Positions 1 through 9,374 of a stretch of 64,000 nt of DNA are shown piece by piece (position 1 is the stretch's first letter; the number at the start of each line of letters is the position of its first letter). The translations under genes and the position numbers were made by a program. A model generated the notes under the pieces. The model did no database searches and was not told the origin of the DNA. It saw only the letters and a program-made list of their open reading frames with translations. Source of the stretch: Lysinibacillus sphaericus OT4b.31 (GTDB lineage Bacteria; Bacillota; Bacilli; Bacillales_A; Planococcaceae); contig NZ_KB933398.1 of NCBI RefSeq assembly GCF_000392615.1, positions 102,083-166,082 on the forward strand. The letters are read 5' to 3'.

Positions 1-787
1 AAGCTGTAAATGTTTCCGTTATAGATGGATCAAAACTATAGGAGATAAATTGAGAAAAGACATCTTGCTCGGAAGATTGATAAATTCTTTGATTATCCGT
101 TATTAAATTGATAACAGAATAATGTCTGAGCATCGTCCCTTTTGGTTTGCCTGTAGATCCCGATGTATATATGATATAGGCTAAATCAGCAGGAGCTAAA
201 TCGATGTTGATATTGTCTTTTGAAAAAGCTTGTTCCGTTTGATTCAGTGTAAATATGGTACGAGAGTGAAAATCGCTATGTAATAAATCATTAAGTAATT
301 GAGTATGTTCAACTTTGGTTAATATAAATGGAGCACCTGTATCGTTCAATAGGTAATGACAACGTTCTCTCGGGTAGCTTGGATCAATGGGCACATATAC
401 GCCACCAGCCTTTAAAATGCCGAGCAGGCTGACCACAGTTTCCGGGCAACGTTCCATGACAATCGCTACATAATTGCCTTTTTGTAGCCCATTCGCTACC
501 AGCATATGTGCAACCTGATTGGAGTGTTCATTTAGCTGACGATAAGTCATTGTGCCACCATCAAAAGAAAGTGCAATTCGATCAGCAAACAGCAACGCTG
601 ATTGATAAAAAATTTCCGGTATAGTTTTATCTTTTTCATAACAGGCTTTTGTTTGATTTAACGCAAGATATAGGTTTTTTTCTTCATTCGTTATCAGTTG
701 CGTACGATTGGCAAGTAGCATTTGTTGGTCATAAATATTTGTTTTATGATTTGGTGTAACTAAATCCAGTCCTTGTTTTAAATTCAA
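1..787 (-). CDS. Amino-acid adenylation (NRPS-type) protein, N-terminal part, truncated by window edge
   Basis: Reading the minus strand from a TTG at 787 gives about 262 uninterrupted codons that run off the left edge. AGGAG lies 9 nt before the TTG; the nearer ATG at 791 is in another frame and stops after 15 codons. The protein contains the adenylation (AMP-binding) core: a YRQLNE stretch, KAGGVYVPIDPSYP (A2-type) and the A3 motif YTSGSTGKPKG around residues 206-216. A domain starting this near the N-terminus, without a preceding condensation domain, suits an initiation module or a stand-alone activating enzyme. Substrate and product cannot be told because the selectivity residues lie outside. 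Confidence 0.9.
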   Translation of the reverse strand, partial: MNLKQGLDLVTPNHKTNIYDQQMLLANRTQLITNEEKNLYLALNQTKACYEKDKTIPEIFYQSALLFADRIALSFDGGTMTYRQLNEHSNQVAHMLVANGLQKGNYVAIVMERCPETVVSLLGILKAGGVYVPIDPSYPRERCHYLLNDTGAPFILTKVEHTQLLNDLLHSDFHSRTIFTLNQTEQAFSKDNINIDLAPADLAYIIYTSGSTGKPKGTMLRHYSVINLITDNQRIYQSSEQDVFSQFISYSFDPSITETFTA

Positions 788-808
788 TCATGACAACTCC
801 TATCTTGT

Positions 809-850
809 AAAAAAAGTATTCAATGGAAAAGTCATTCCCACTGAATACCT
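809..850 (-). terminator. Intrinsic terminator of the chemoreceptor gene
   Basis: On the minus strand an 11-12 bp stem (GTATTCAGTGG paired with CCATTGAATAC, one G-U pair) is followed by a run of seven T. It lies directly after the chemoreceptor stop codon. Confidence 0.8.
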
Positions 851-855
851 TTTCA

Positions 856-2607
856 TTATGATTTCACTATAAATGTATGAACAACAGTCAATAATTCAGT
901 GGACAGCTCAGTTAACACTTGCGCCTCGTCTGAAACTTTGTTGACAGTATTTAGCTGAGTAACTGACGCTTCAGCCACACCTCGAGTATTATCTCTAGAA
1001 TGTACCGAAAATTCCTCCATATCCTGAACGGATGAAGTTACTTCCTCCATACCTGCTGCCATTTCTTCGATTGTTGCCGATAGTTCTTGAATTTGACCTG
1101 AAACTTGATGAATCGATGTTAGAATTTGGCCGAAAGACTTCTCGGAATCGTTAATCATTAGTAAGCCATTGTCTACTTCCTCCACAGCACGTATCATCAC
1201 ATTGACAGATTCATTTGTATCATGTTGGATATGAGATATTAGTGTAGAAATTTCTCTCGCGGATGCCTCTGATTGCTCAGCAAGTTTGCGTACCTCATCT
1301 GCGACCACAGCAAAACCACTTCCTGCCTCTCCTGCACGAGCAGCCTCAATTGCAGCGTTTAATGCGAGTAAATTTGTTTGAGATGCAATCCCTGTAATAA
1401 TACCAACGATTTCCTCGATTTTACCTGAATGTGCACCTAACATTTTAACGGATGCAGCTGATTGATTTACCGCGTCACTGATTGCATTCATCTGCGCCAC
1501 AGATTTGTTGGTAGAATCGTTTCCTTTTTCAGCTTCCTCTGATGCAAGAATAGAGGATTCCGATATTTGATTTGACGTCATAGCGATACGTTGGATCCCG
1601 ATACTCATTTCTTCAATCGTTATTGTACTTTCTTGTGCTTTTTGCACTTGTAAATCCGCACCTCCAGCAATTTCTTGCATGGATGAAGCTACATTGTTAT
1701 ATGAATCTGTTGCCCCCTGCATATGTGTAGATAAGACATGTGCCGAATTTGAGACACGTGATGAAACATTGGTTGCACTTTGAATGACTGTTCTCAGATT
1801 TTCAATCATGAGATTAAAGTTATTTGTCAACAAACCGATTTCATCGTTTGATTTAACGGGCAAGACTTCCAGCTCCAAATTACCCTCAGCTACTTTTCGC
1901 GATTGTTGTGAAAGCTGTTGAATAGGTGTTAGCTTCCTTTTCAATAGCGAATAAACTACGATTGAAGAACCAATTAAAAATAGGACTGTCACTAATAGTG
2001 TCCATAATACTTCTGACATCGCTTTAGCGGTTACCATGGATACATCATAGTCAATTGCATAAGCGGCTAGGATAGAGCCATCCTCAGCTAATATAGGTGT
2101 TAATCCAGTTTTATAGCTGCCAAAGTCATCGCTGTAAATATCGGTTGCAGTTGCTTTCTGTGTTTCAAATACCTCTTTAATTCTTGCTAGAAAATCAGAG
2201 GATAGCCCCATTTCAATCATGTCTTGATTATATTGTGCACCCAAATCCAGAACGCTGGACGATAGAACGGGAGCATTTATATTTTCACCATTTACTGTAA
2301 TAAGAAATAGGTTTGTGATAATGTCTGAAGCATCGTTGATTTTATCCATTTCCTTTGTCAAAAGACGCGCATCTGGATTATCAGCGCTTGGTTGTTCCAA
2401 TATAGAATTTAATGTATTAATATCAATTGTCTGAGATAAAATCATCCCTTTATCATAAAGAGATTGATCCATATCTTTTAAATTGCTATTTTTTACAATA
2501 TAATAGGAGAGTCCCATAGTGACTAATCCGAATAACAATAAAATACTTACCATTATCACCGTCAATTTTTTGCTGATTGACAAGTGCTTTTTCTTACTTT
2601 TTTTCAT
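856..2607 (-). CDS. Methyl-accepting chemotaxis protein
   Basis: 583 aa transmembrane chemoreceptor. A short basic N-terminus leads into a first membrane segment (about residues 14-36), an extracellular sensor region of about 165 residues, a second membrane segment (about 200-222), a HAMP linker and a long coiled-coil signalling domain. The conserved hairpin tip is visible as [18 protein letters not shown], followed by [16 protein letters not shown]; these contact CheA/CheW. AGGAGGA precedes the ATG. The ligand cannot be inferred. The gene has its own terminator and stands alone, as orphan chemoreceptors usually do in Bacillales. Confidence 0.93.
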   Translation of the reverse strand: MKKSKKKHLSISKKLTVIMVSILLLFGLVTMGLSYYIVKNSNLKDMDQSLYDKGMILSQTIDINTLNSILEQPSADNPDARLLTKEMDKINDASDIITNLFLITVNGENINAPVLSSSVLDLGAQYNQDMIEMGLSSDFLARIKEVFETQKATATDIYSDDFGSYKTGLTPILAEDGSILAAYAIDYDVSMVTAKAMSEVLWTLLVTVLFLIGSSIVVYSLLKRKLTPIQQLSQQSRKVAEGNLELEVLPVKSNDEIGLLTNNFNLMIENLRTVIQSATNVSSRVSNSAHVLSTHMQGATDSYNNVASSMQEIAGGADLQVQKAQESTITIEEMSIGIQRIAMTSNQISESSILASEEAEKGNDSTNKSVAQMNAISDAVNQSAASVKMLGAHSGKIEEIVGIITGIASQTNLLALNAAIEAARAGEAGSGFAVVADEVRKLAEQSEASAREISTLISHIQHDTNESVNVMIRAVEEVDNGLLMINDSEKSFGQILTSIHQVSGQIQELSATIEEMAAGMEEVTSSVQDMEEFSVHSRDNTRGVAEASVTQLNTVNKVSDEAQVLTELSTELLTVVHTFIVKS

Positions 2608-3310
2608 ACTCTCTCTTCCTCCTAAAATTACATATAAGACATATTTCTAGTGAAAATGGACATCCGATGATGTAATGGCAAAATGTAAATGAAATAGACA
2701 TAATGTTGCAAGTAGCTAGTTTTATGTAATTACATATGGTATTCTTTTTACTTTTTTGTCAGTATTTACTTGATAAAATAGTAAAGTAATCCATTCATTT
2801 CCTAATCTAAATCCACTATACTGCCTATAAATACGATTCACAACCCAAAAAACTAACTATTTAAACAGTAAAACTTTGATGCTACTATGAAATATTTAGT
2901 ATTTTTTTACCATTTAACTTAGGTATCAATGCATATAGTTGTCCAAAAAAAATACTATAATAGTATGAATGTGAAATTGATAGTGGATGTCCTATCTTAA
3001 CGTCTGTGTACTCAAATAAATGAATAATGCTGTCTTGTTCTTGACATAGTACCTCGAACTACATAATTCAACTTAAAGAAGAATAAGGAAATAACATGAA
3101 TGGCTTCCCATAGTTCATACTGAACATTAAAGGAAGCCTTCTGTTTGTACACTTCTAAATTTTCTTTTCTAAGTTATGTCTTTTAATGTATTTGTTATAG
3201 GTTAAAGGCTAAGTATAAGTCAGAACAAAGATACTAAATGTGAATTTGTTATAAAATATAACAAAATTAATTATAATAGAAGAAAATACTTTTAAGGATG
3301 TTTAAACATA
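2608..3310. other. Intergenic region without a recognisable gene
   Basis: About 700 AT-rich bases separate the divergent chemoreceptor and AAA ATPase genes, so it should hold both promoters. No convincing ORF was seen. The only clear structure is a hairpin at about 3103-3140 (GGCTTCC ... GGAAGCC) with a weak T-rich tail and no gene immediately upstream. It may be a leftover terminator. Confidence 0.6.
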
Positions 3311-4648
3311 ATGGCGATAATAAAAATCAAGAAAATAAAGGTGCAAAATTTAAGAAATGTACGCAAGGGTGAGATGACATTTGCGGTGGATTTTGAGTCC
3401 TTTTTTAAAGCAAATGTTGTTGGTCTATATGGACAAAATGGTTCAGGGAAAACGACAATTGTTGATGCATTTGGTTTACTGAAGACGCTCATTTCTGGTT
3501 GGCTTGCTGACGTTAAACTGCCTACTCGAGAAAAACGAATGATTATGGCAGGGGCGGACAAAGCAAGTATCGATATAGAATTTCTTGTGGAAAATCAATT
3601 TGGCACTTTTTATGTCCATTATTTCGTGGAGTTACAAGAAGATGGAAAAAGACTGTACACAACGGCCGAACGAGTGACTTACAGAGAAAACAAAAAAGGC
3701 AAACGCACAAAGGTTCTTGTGTATGTGACAGAAGAGGATGTGCAAATACGTAATGTATCCCTCGCAGATATGAATGAAAAACAGCGTGTTAAAATGCTTG
3801 TCATCCATCAATTAGCAAGAAAGCAATATACGTCTTTTATCTTTCACAAAGATCTAAAGCTATTGTTACGAGAGAAGTTGACAGAACTAGAAATGGAACT
3901 GTTGCATAATTTGGCAATCGACTTTAATCAAGACTTGCATGTCGTAAACAATCAAAACATCGCCCCTTTATTTGAAGAGCGGTTTATGCCATTTAGCGTC
4001 CATTTAGAAAGAACGCGTGGCTCAATTTCTTATGATTTGAATGGACCAGCGTTATTACCAGAAGATGCTTTTTATGTATTATGCGAAGTGATTGAACAAA
4101 GTAATCGCGTATTGGCCACGATTATTCCAGGGCTTACCATTAAGATCAATGTTATTACAGAACAGACATTGGATAATGGTGAAAAGGGGATACGTTTTGA
4201 GTTTTTATCGCAGCGAGGTGACCGAGAATTACCTCTTCGTACTGAATCAGAGGGGATTTTAAAAATTATTTCAGTTCTTAGTGTACTAATCGCTGTCTAT
4301 AATAATCCGAATGCTTGTGTGGTAATCGATGAATTAGATTCAGGTATATTTGAATATTTATTAGGTGAGTTGTTAACAGTGATGGATGAGGGCGGGAAAG
4401 GACAGCTTATTTTTACGTCTCATAATTTACGTGTGTTAGAGGTGCTTGCCATTAAAAATTTATGGTTTACGACGACAAATGAAAATTGCCGCTATATACA
4501 ACTCAAAGGCATTAAAGAAGTAAATAATGCGAGAGATGTCTATTTACGTGCCATTCAGCTAGGCGGACAGGACGAAGAGGTTTATAGGGAAACAAAAACA
4601 TTTAAAATTAAACGTGCTTTTAGAAAAGCAGGTGTGCAATATGACTAA
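3311..4648 (+). CDS. AAA/ABC-type ATPase (AAA_15/OLD-like), candidate defence ATPase
   Basis: 445 aa. Walker A is GQNGSGKT at residues 41-48, right after a KIKVQNLRNV strand typical of SMC/RecF/OLD-type ATPases. A TESEGILKIISVLSVL stretch resembles the signature region, Walker B is VVIDELDSG with D340-E341, and the switch histidine is H371 in TSHNLRVLE. There are no membrane segments. The next gene starts inside this one's stop region (8 bp overlap), so the two products are probably made in fixed ratio. The pair resembles RloA/RloB, AbiL or PARIS: an ATPase plus a separate TOPRIM protein. ATPase activity is strongly supported; a role in phage defence is inferred from architecture only. AAGGA lies rather far (about 12 nt) before the ATG. 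Confidence 0.85.
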   Translation: MAIIKIKKIKVQNLRNVRKGEMTFAVDFESFFKANVVGLYGQNGSGKTTIVDAFGLLKTLISGWLADVKLPTREKRMIMAGADKASIDIEFLVENQFGTFYVHYFVELQEDGKRLYTTAERVTYRENKKGKRTKVLVYVTEEDVQIRNVSLADMNEKQRVKMLVIHQLARKQYTSFIFHKDLKLLLREKLTELEMELLHNLAIDFNQDLHVVNNQNIAPLFEERFMPFSVHLERTRGSISYDLNGPALLPEDAFYVLCEVIEQSNRVLATIIPGLTIKINVITEQTLDNGEKGIRFEFLSQRGDRELPLRTESEGILKIISVLSVLIAVYNNPNACVVIDELDSGIFEYLLGELLTVMDEGGKGQLIFTSHNLRVLEVLAIKNLWFTTTNENCRYIQLKGIKEVNNARDVYLRAIQLGGQDEEVYRETKTFKIKRAFRKAGVQYD

Positions 4649-5375
4649 AAAGGTATTATTAATTATTGTAGAAGGACAAACTGAACAAATTGTTTTAGAA
4701 GATTATTTAGATGAGCATTTTGTTAATTCGACGATTCGCTTTGATGTGCAACGAGAGGATATCTTAACAAAATGGGATGCTAAAAAGAATATACCCAATA
4801 TTAAAAACAGTGTAGCACGAGTTATTCATAACTATTTAGAAAAGTATAAATTTCTAGCCAAGGATCTAACCGCTGTTGTTCATATTACAGATGCAGATGG
4901 TTGTTTTATCGCACCAGAATTTGTACAGGTAAAGTCTGATATTGAACAAAATTTATATTATACAGAGGATGCAATATTCGTAAAAACAGAGAAGCGTAAA
5001 GAGCAGATTGAACAACGTAATGAGATGAAGGCTAATAACGCCAAAATTCTAATAGCCAATGATTATTTTAGTATTAATCGCTTAAAAGTACCTTATCAGC
5101 TATTTTATTTTTCCACTAATTTAGAGCATGTTTTGTGGAATGAGCGCAATGAAGTTGCGACTGAAAAGATTTTAAAAGCGGATACCTTTATTGAGAACTT
5201 ATCCGGCTCGATTGAAGAATATCTTGGCGCGTTTCTTCCTGTGAATCCAGCACTTTCTTATCGGGAAAAAATGAAAGAAAGCTGGGCTTTTTTAATGGAT
5301 GGCTGTAATTCTCTTCAACGTGGAACGAATGTGCCGTTATTGTTTGAAATGATTAAGTCCACTGTGCAAAAATAA
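4641..5375 (+). CDS. TOPRIM-domain protein (RloB/DUF4435-like), partner of the AAA ATPase
   Basis: 244 aa from the ATG at 4641, chosen because AGCAGGTG precedes it and it overlaps the upstream stop by 8 bp; an earlier in-frame start at 4614 lacks a ribosome site. The N-terminus reads LLIIVEGQTEQ, the glutamate motif of TOPRIM folds (E11), and VVHITDADG supplies the paired acidic residues D84 and D86. This E...DxD set binds Mg2+ in OLD-family nucleases, RloB and AriB (PARIS). The rest, rich in helices, is not recognised. A nuclease effector controlled by the neighbouring ATPase is the natural reading, but it is inferred. A terminator follows directly. Confidence 0.75.
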   Translation: MTKKVLLIIVEGQTEQIVLEDYLDEHFVNSTIRFDVQREDILTKWDAKKNIPNIKNSVARVIHNYLEKYKFLAKDLTAVVHITDADGCFIAPEFVQVKSDIEQNLYYTEDAIFVKTEKRKEQIEQRNEMKANNAKILIANDYFSINRLKVPYQLFYFSTNLEHVLWNERNEVATEKILKADTFIENLSGSIEEYLGAFLPVNPALSYREKMKESWAFLMDGCNSLQRGTNVPLLFEMIKSTVQK

Positions 5376-5385
5376 AATATGACAA

Positions 5386-5420
5386 GCCTCCCATGACAAG
5401 AAGTAAATGGGGGGTTTTTT
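5386..5420 (+). terminator. Terminator of the AAA/TOPRIM pair
   Basis: An 8-9 bp stem, CCTCCCAT paired with ATGGGGGG (one G-U), followed by six T. It isolates the two-gene unit from the sleL gene. Confidence 0.75.
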
Positions 5421-5599
5421 ATGTTTAAAAATAAATAAGCGGTGGACCTTTTTTATATGGCTCTTATTTTTGTAGATTTAAATGTACGAACTTAAAAAAT
5501 TACTACCTAACTATGTGTGTTTTACAATGACATGTTTTCCTTAACCATTTCATAAGCTTTATAGGTATGATTTCATCACGTTAAGGAGGAGGCAAGCAC

Positions 5600-6889
5600 A
5601 TTCAAATACATGTTGTGCGGGCAGGTGAGTCCATATGGAGTATTGCGCAAGCTTATGGGACATCAGTTCAGAGCATTGTAGACGCCAATCAAATTCCCGA
5701 ACCTAATAAATTAGTCATTGGGCAAGCACTTGTAATTCCAATTGTGGGGAGTTTTTATTATGTGCAGCCTGGAGATAGTCTATGGTCAATTGGACAACGC
5801 TTTGGTATCAATTATTTAACGCTAGCACAGGTAAATGGCATGAATCCAAATCAGCCTTTATCAATTGGTATGCGACTTTATATTCCGCCAGCTCCGAAAA
5901 CAAGGGCTGAAACATTGGCATATTTAGAGCCGAGGGGTACATCTGTAAGTGAAGCACTATTGAGTCAAGCAAGAGAAGCGGGACCTTATTTAACGTACCT
6001 TGCCTTATTTAGCTATGAGGTAAGGAGAGATGGGACACTAAAGGTGCCACCAAGCCAAGGTGTGCCCGAAATTGCTAATGATACCAGGGCGGCACTGGCA
6101 ATGGTGATCTCCAATTTGGAAGATTTCCGGTTTAGTGGCGAGTTAGCAAGGGATATTTTCCAAAGTACGGCCGTACAAGATCTACTATTTGATAACATTA
6201 TTAAAGAAGCAAAGCGAGTAGGTAGCATTAAGGATATACATTTTGATTTCGAAAATTTACCAGGTGATCAAAGAGAGGCATACAACAATTTTTTAAGAAG
6301 AGCAGTGGAGCGGTTCCATGCAGAGGGTTATACGGTTTCTACAGCACTTGCTCCGAAAACGAGTGCCGATCAGCAGGGTCCGTGGGGTGTTGCGCATGAC
6401 TACAAAGCACATGGTGAAATTGTGGACTTTGTATTGCTAATGACTTATGAATGGGGCTATTCAGCGGGTCCACCTATGGCTGTTTCACCACTTCCTGAAG
6501 TAGAGGCAGTTGTAAAATATGCGGTAAGTGAAATACCTGCCAATAAAATATTGCTCGGACAGAACCTATATGGTTATGACTGGACACTGCCATTTGTGCA
6601 AGGAGGTCCCATTGCTGAGGCAGTTAGTCCACAAAGAGCTATTGAGATAGCTAAGAAATACAATGCAGCCATTCAATTTGATTGGAGGGCGCAAGCACCT
6701 TTCTTTGAATATTACGATGAACAAGGAAGAGCACATATTGTTTGGTTTGAAGACGCAAGATCTATACAAGCCAAGTTCAATTTAATCAAACAGTACAAGC
6801 TTCGAGGGGTTGGTTATTGGAAGCTAGGTCTACCATTCCCACAAAACTGGTTATTAATAGGCTCGAATTTTGATGTGGTGAAGAAATGA
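5600..6889 (+). CDS. sleL: Spore cortex-lytic enzyme, LysM-LysM-GH18 (SleL/YaaH), apparent ATT start
   Basis: N-acetylglucosaminidase of the spore coat/cortex that trims cortex muropeptides during germination. Two LysM repeats (about residues 4-50 and 52-97) bind peptidoglycan. The GH18 barrel follows, with DIHFDFE carrying the acid E218, and LMTYEWGYS and a C-terminal YWKLGLPFPQNWLL block almost identical to B. subtilis YaaH. Start choice: AAGGAGGAGG at 5583-5592 is 7 nt before an ATT at 5600. Translation from there gives xQIHVVRAGES, matching family N-termini. The first conventional start, GTG at 5615, is 22 nt from the ribosome site and would cut into LysM 1. Either ATT initiates, as known for infC, or ATG was mutated or misread. 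Confidence 0.93.
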   Translation: MQIHVVRAGESIWSIAQAYGTSVQSIVDANQIPEPNKLVIGQALVIPIVGSFYYVQPGDSLWSIGQRFGINYLTLAQVNGMNPNQPLSIGMRLYIPPAPKTRAETLAYLEPRGTSVSEALLSQAREAGPYLTYLALFSYEVRRDGTLKVPPSQGVPEIANDTRAALAMVISNLEDFRFSGELARDIFQSTAVQDLLFDNIIKEAKRVGSIKDIHFDFENLPGDQREAYNNFLRRAVERFHAEGYTVSTALAPKTSADQQGPWGVAHDYKAHGEIVDFVLLMTYEWGYSAGPPMAVSPLPEVEAVVKYAVSEIPANKILLGQNLYGYDWTLPFVQGGPIAEAVSPQRAIEIAKKYNAAIQFDWRAQAPFFEYYDEQGRAHIVWFEDARSIQAKFNLIKQYKLRGVGYWKLGLPFPQNWLLIGSNFDVVKK

Positions 6890-6961
6890 GGAATTATAGA
6901 TATTACCTTTACTCAATACCCAATCTATTTTCTTCAAAGTGGAAATAATCTGTAAATAACA

Positions 6962-6990
6962 TTCCCAATTTTGGTAATGTAGTATATAAT
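6962..6990 (+). promoter_or_regulatory. Possible sigma-A promoter for the YcdB/SLH gene
   Basis: TATAAT at 6985-6990 with a weak -35 (TTCCCA) 17 bp upstream, about 30 bp before the start codon. Confidence 0.35.
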
Positions 6991-7020
6991 TATGGTAAAT
7001 AGTATTTTAGGAGGGATATT

Positions 7021-9246
7021 TTGGGTAAATTTAAAAAGTTAGGAATTATTTTGACGTCTACTGCATTTTCTGTTGGTGTGCTTTCACCCATTGCACATGC
7101 TTCTGCAAATGGAAAGGAATCACCAGAGAGAATTGAGATTCAAGTAGCTTCAACGGAGACGAATGTTACAAAAAGCACGCTTATTAAGCAATTGCGTACA
7201 CTATTCCCCGATAAGTTTAATTTCGTAACAGATAATGATTTCCATACGGGACGTGGGCATTTCTTTAGAGATGATACGGCAATCCGTTACGAACTAGGCT
7301 TCCATAAAACAATCAATGGTAAAGATGTTTATGGTAGTTTTACCTTTAAGGGAGACGATTTAGAATTAGAAAATTTCCATTATCAACCTGCTAACATAGC
7401 AGATGCTGTCTACCCTGCAAAGTATTCAGAGGTTGAGGCTCAAAAAATTGCACAGGATTTTCTGAAAAAATTTCCGAATACGGCAAACTATAAACTGAGA
7501 GAAGATGGCTTCGGTTTTGGTTATGATATTAATATAAATAGACCGCTATCACAGCCAATTTCTTACTCATTTGTTTACTCGCCAACACATAATGGTGTGC
7601 CGATTAGCGATCAGCAAATCTCTATTGATGTTCTAGGTAATGGAGAAATTACTGGTATGTATCGTAATACAGAGTCTAATAGTAAGGCCACATTCGATGG
7701 TTTAGAACAGAAAAAGAATGAGGCAGATATACTGGCACAAGTTCGTGATAACTTGGCAGTAGAACTACGTTATTTTATTGATTATAACTATCACACAGGC
7801 GACCGTAATGTAAAACTTGTCTATATGCCAGCTGCAGGTTTCAACGGCGTACATGCTTTAACAGGACAGTGGCAAACAGCGAATGGCTTCACTTCAAATG
7901 TGCCAAAGACGAAAAGCGTAGAAAAGCTTTCATCACAACCACTTTCACCGAGAAAGAGTGGCATGACGATAGCAGAGGTTGAAGAATTTGCAAAATCTTT
8001 CTTGAAAGTTGATTCTGACAAAGCAAAGCTACAGATTGAAATGGTTGATGAAAGAGAAAATGAAAATGGCGAGACAATTTACTCAGTAGGTTATATGTAC
8101 ATGTATGCTAACGGTGGCTCAGGCTCATCATTTGAAATTAATAAAGCGACAGGTGAAATTTTACAGTACCATGACTTACGTAGAGAATTCACCCAAACAA
8201 GTGATAAAGAAACTACTATTTCTAAGGATGCAGCATTGACGAAGGCTATCGAATACTTAAAGGAATGGGCTCCATCCTATGTGCATGAATATTCGAAACC
8301 AATTGATGATGTTGAATTTAATCAATATAGCAAACAATATCACTTCTCCTTCCCGCGTGTTGTAAATAATATTGCAGTTGTTGGCGATGAATTGTATGTA
8401 ACTATTGGTGCTGATGGTTCACTAGGTTCTTTATCGATTAATAAGCAAAAGATTGATAATTGGCCAAATGCAAGCAAGGCTATTTCGGCTGATAAAGCAA
8501 AAGCATCCTATAGTGAGGCACTTGAGTTACAGCTCCAGTATGCTAAGCAAGATAGTGAGGATAAACAGCACTTTGATTTAGTGTATTCTCCAATTTTTGG
8601 TGGTAATTTATACAATCAAATTGATGCCATCACTGGTGAATGGCTAAATAGTATAGAAGGATCAAAAGAAAAACCATTAATTTCTCATCCAACGGCTGCT
8701 GATGAGTTGAATTACTTATTGAACCAAAATGTGTTAGAAGTTAAAGACCCAGCAAGCTTTAATGCAAATACAGCTGTGACAAAGGGAGAGGCATTGAAAA
8801 TAATGCTGAAATCTATGACATATGGCTACTTTGGTCCTCAGGGTGAAGAGGGTGGTAAGCAATCCTTCAGTAATATAGATAGTAAGCATCCATTGTATGC
8901 TATCGTTGAACAAGCTGTAACGATGGGCATTTTACAACCAGCTGATCAATTTGCAGTAGATGCAACATTGACTCGTCAAGAGCTTGCGGAATGGTATGTC
9001 CGTGTACTACGTTTAGAAAATGCTGCAAAGCATAGCGACATTTACAAGTTAAACTTCGCTGATGCTGGCACTATTGATCCAAAGTACGCAGGATACGTTG
9101 CTTTAGCAAGTGCGATGGGATTAATCGATGCGCAGCAAAATAATTTTAACGCTACTGAAAAAGTGACATATGCTGATCTAGCCGTTTCGACAATTCGTTT
9201 AGCACGTGCCATTAACGAGCACAATAGTAGTCGTAATTACTACTAA
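7021..9246 (+). CDS. Secreted YcdB/YcdC-type protein with C-terminal S-layer homology domains
   Basis: 741 aa, TTG start with AGGAGGG upstream. Signal peptide: basic MGKFKKLG, hydrophobic core, cut near AHASA. The bulk (about residues 50-545) contains two or more PepSY-like repeats of the YcdB/YcdC type, recognisable from EVEAQKIAQDFLKKF and ISVGYMYMY/EINKATGEI-type strands. The last 180 residues are SLH modules (for example FADAGTIDPKYAGYVALASAMGLID), which bind pyruvylated secondary cell-wall polymer. The protein therefore sits in the S-layer zone of the wall. PepSY domains are often linked with protease inhibition, but the function here is unknown. It is monocistronic. Confidence 0.9.
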   Translation: MGKFKKLGIILTSTAFSVGVLSPIAHASANGKESPERIEIQVASTETNVTKSTLIKQLRTLFPDKFNFVTDNDFHTGRGHFFRDDTAIRYELGFHKTINGKDVYGSFTFKGDDLELENFHYQPANIADAVYPAKYSEVEAQKIAQDFLKKFPNTANYKLREDGFGFGYDININRPLSQPISYSFVYSPTHNGVPISDQQISIDVLGNGEITGMYRNTESNSKATFDGLEQKKNEADILAQVRDNLAVELRYFIDYNYHTGDRNVKLVYMPAAGFNGVHALTGQWQTANGFTSNVPKTKSVEKLSSQPLSPRKSGMTIAEVEEFAKSFLKVDSDKAKLQIEMVDERENENGETIYSVGYMYMYANGGSGSSFEINKATGEILQYHDLRREFTQTSDKETTISKDAALTKAIEYLKEWAPSYVHEYSKPIDDVEFNQYSKQYHFSFPRVVNNIAVVGDELYVTIGADGSLGSLSINKQKIDNWPNASKAISADKAKASYSEALELQLQYAKQDSEDKQHFDLVYSPIFGGNLYNQIDAITGEWLNSIEGSKEKPLISHPTAADELNYLLNQNVLEVKDPASFNANTAVTKGEALKIMLKSMTYGYFGPQGEEGGKQSFSNIDSKHPLYAIVEQAVTMGILQPADQFAVDATLTRQELAEWYVRVLRLENAAKHSDIYKLNFADAGTIDPKYAGYVALASAMGLIDAQQNNFNATEKVTYADLAVSTIRLARAINEHNSSRNYY

Positions 9247-9285
9247 TAATTTAACTTTATGCACTAGATGAATACCATTTAGCGG

Positions 9286-9321
9286 AAAGGGCGTCTCCTC
9301 ATTTGAGGAGATGCTCTTTTT
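9286..9321 (+). terminator. Terminator after the YcdB/SLH gene
   Basis: Stem GGGCGTCTCCTCA / TGAGGAGATGCTCT with two G-U-type pairs, small loop and five T. Confidence 0.85.
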
Positions 9322-9374
9322 AGGTTTGTTTGCTCTCTATTTGGGAATAATAATGATAGAAAGGAGTGTGTGAA

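Noticed and set aside
3292..3561. 89-codon minus-strand ORF
   Set aside because: It is antisense to the start of the AAA ATPase gene, whose Walker motif and codon pattern are clear.
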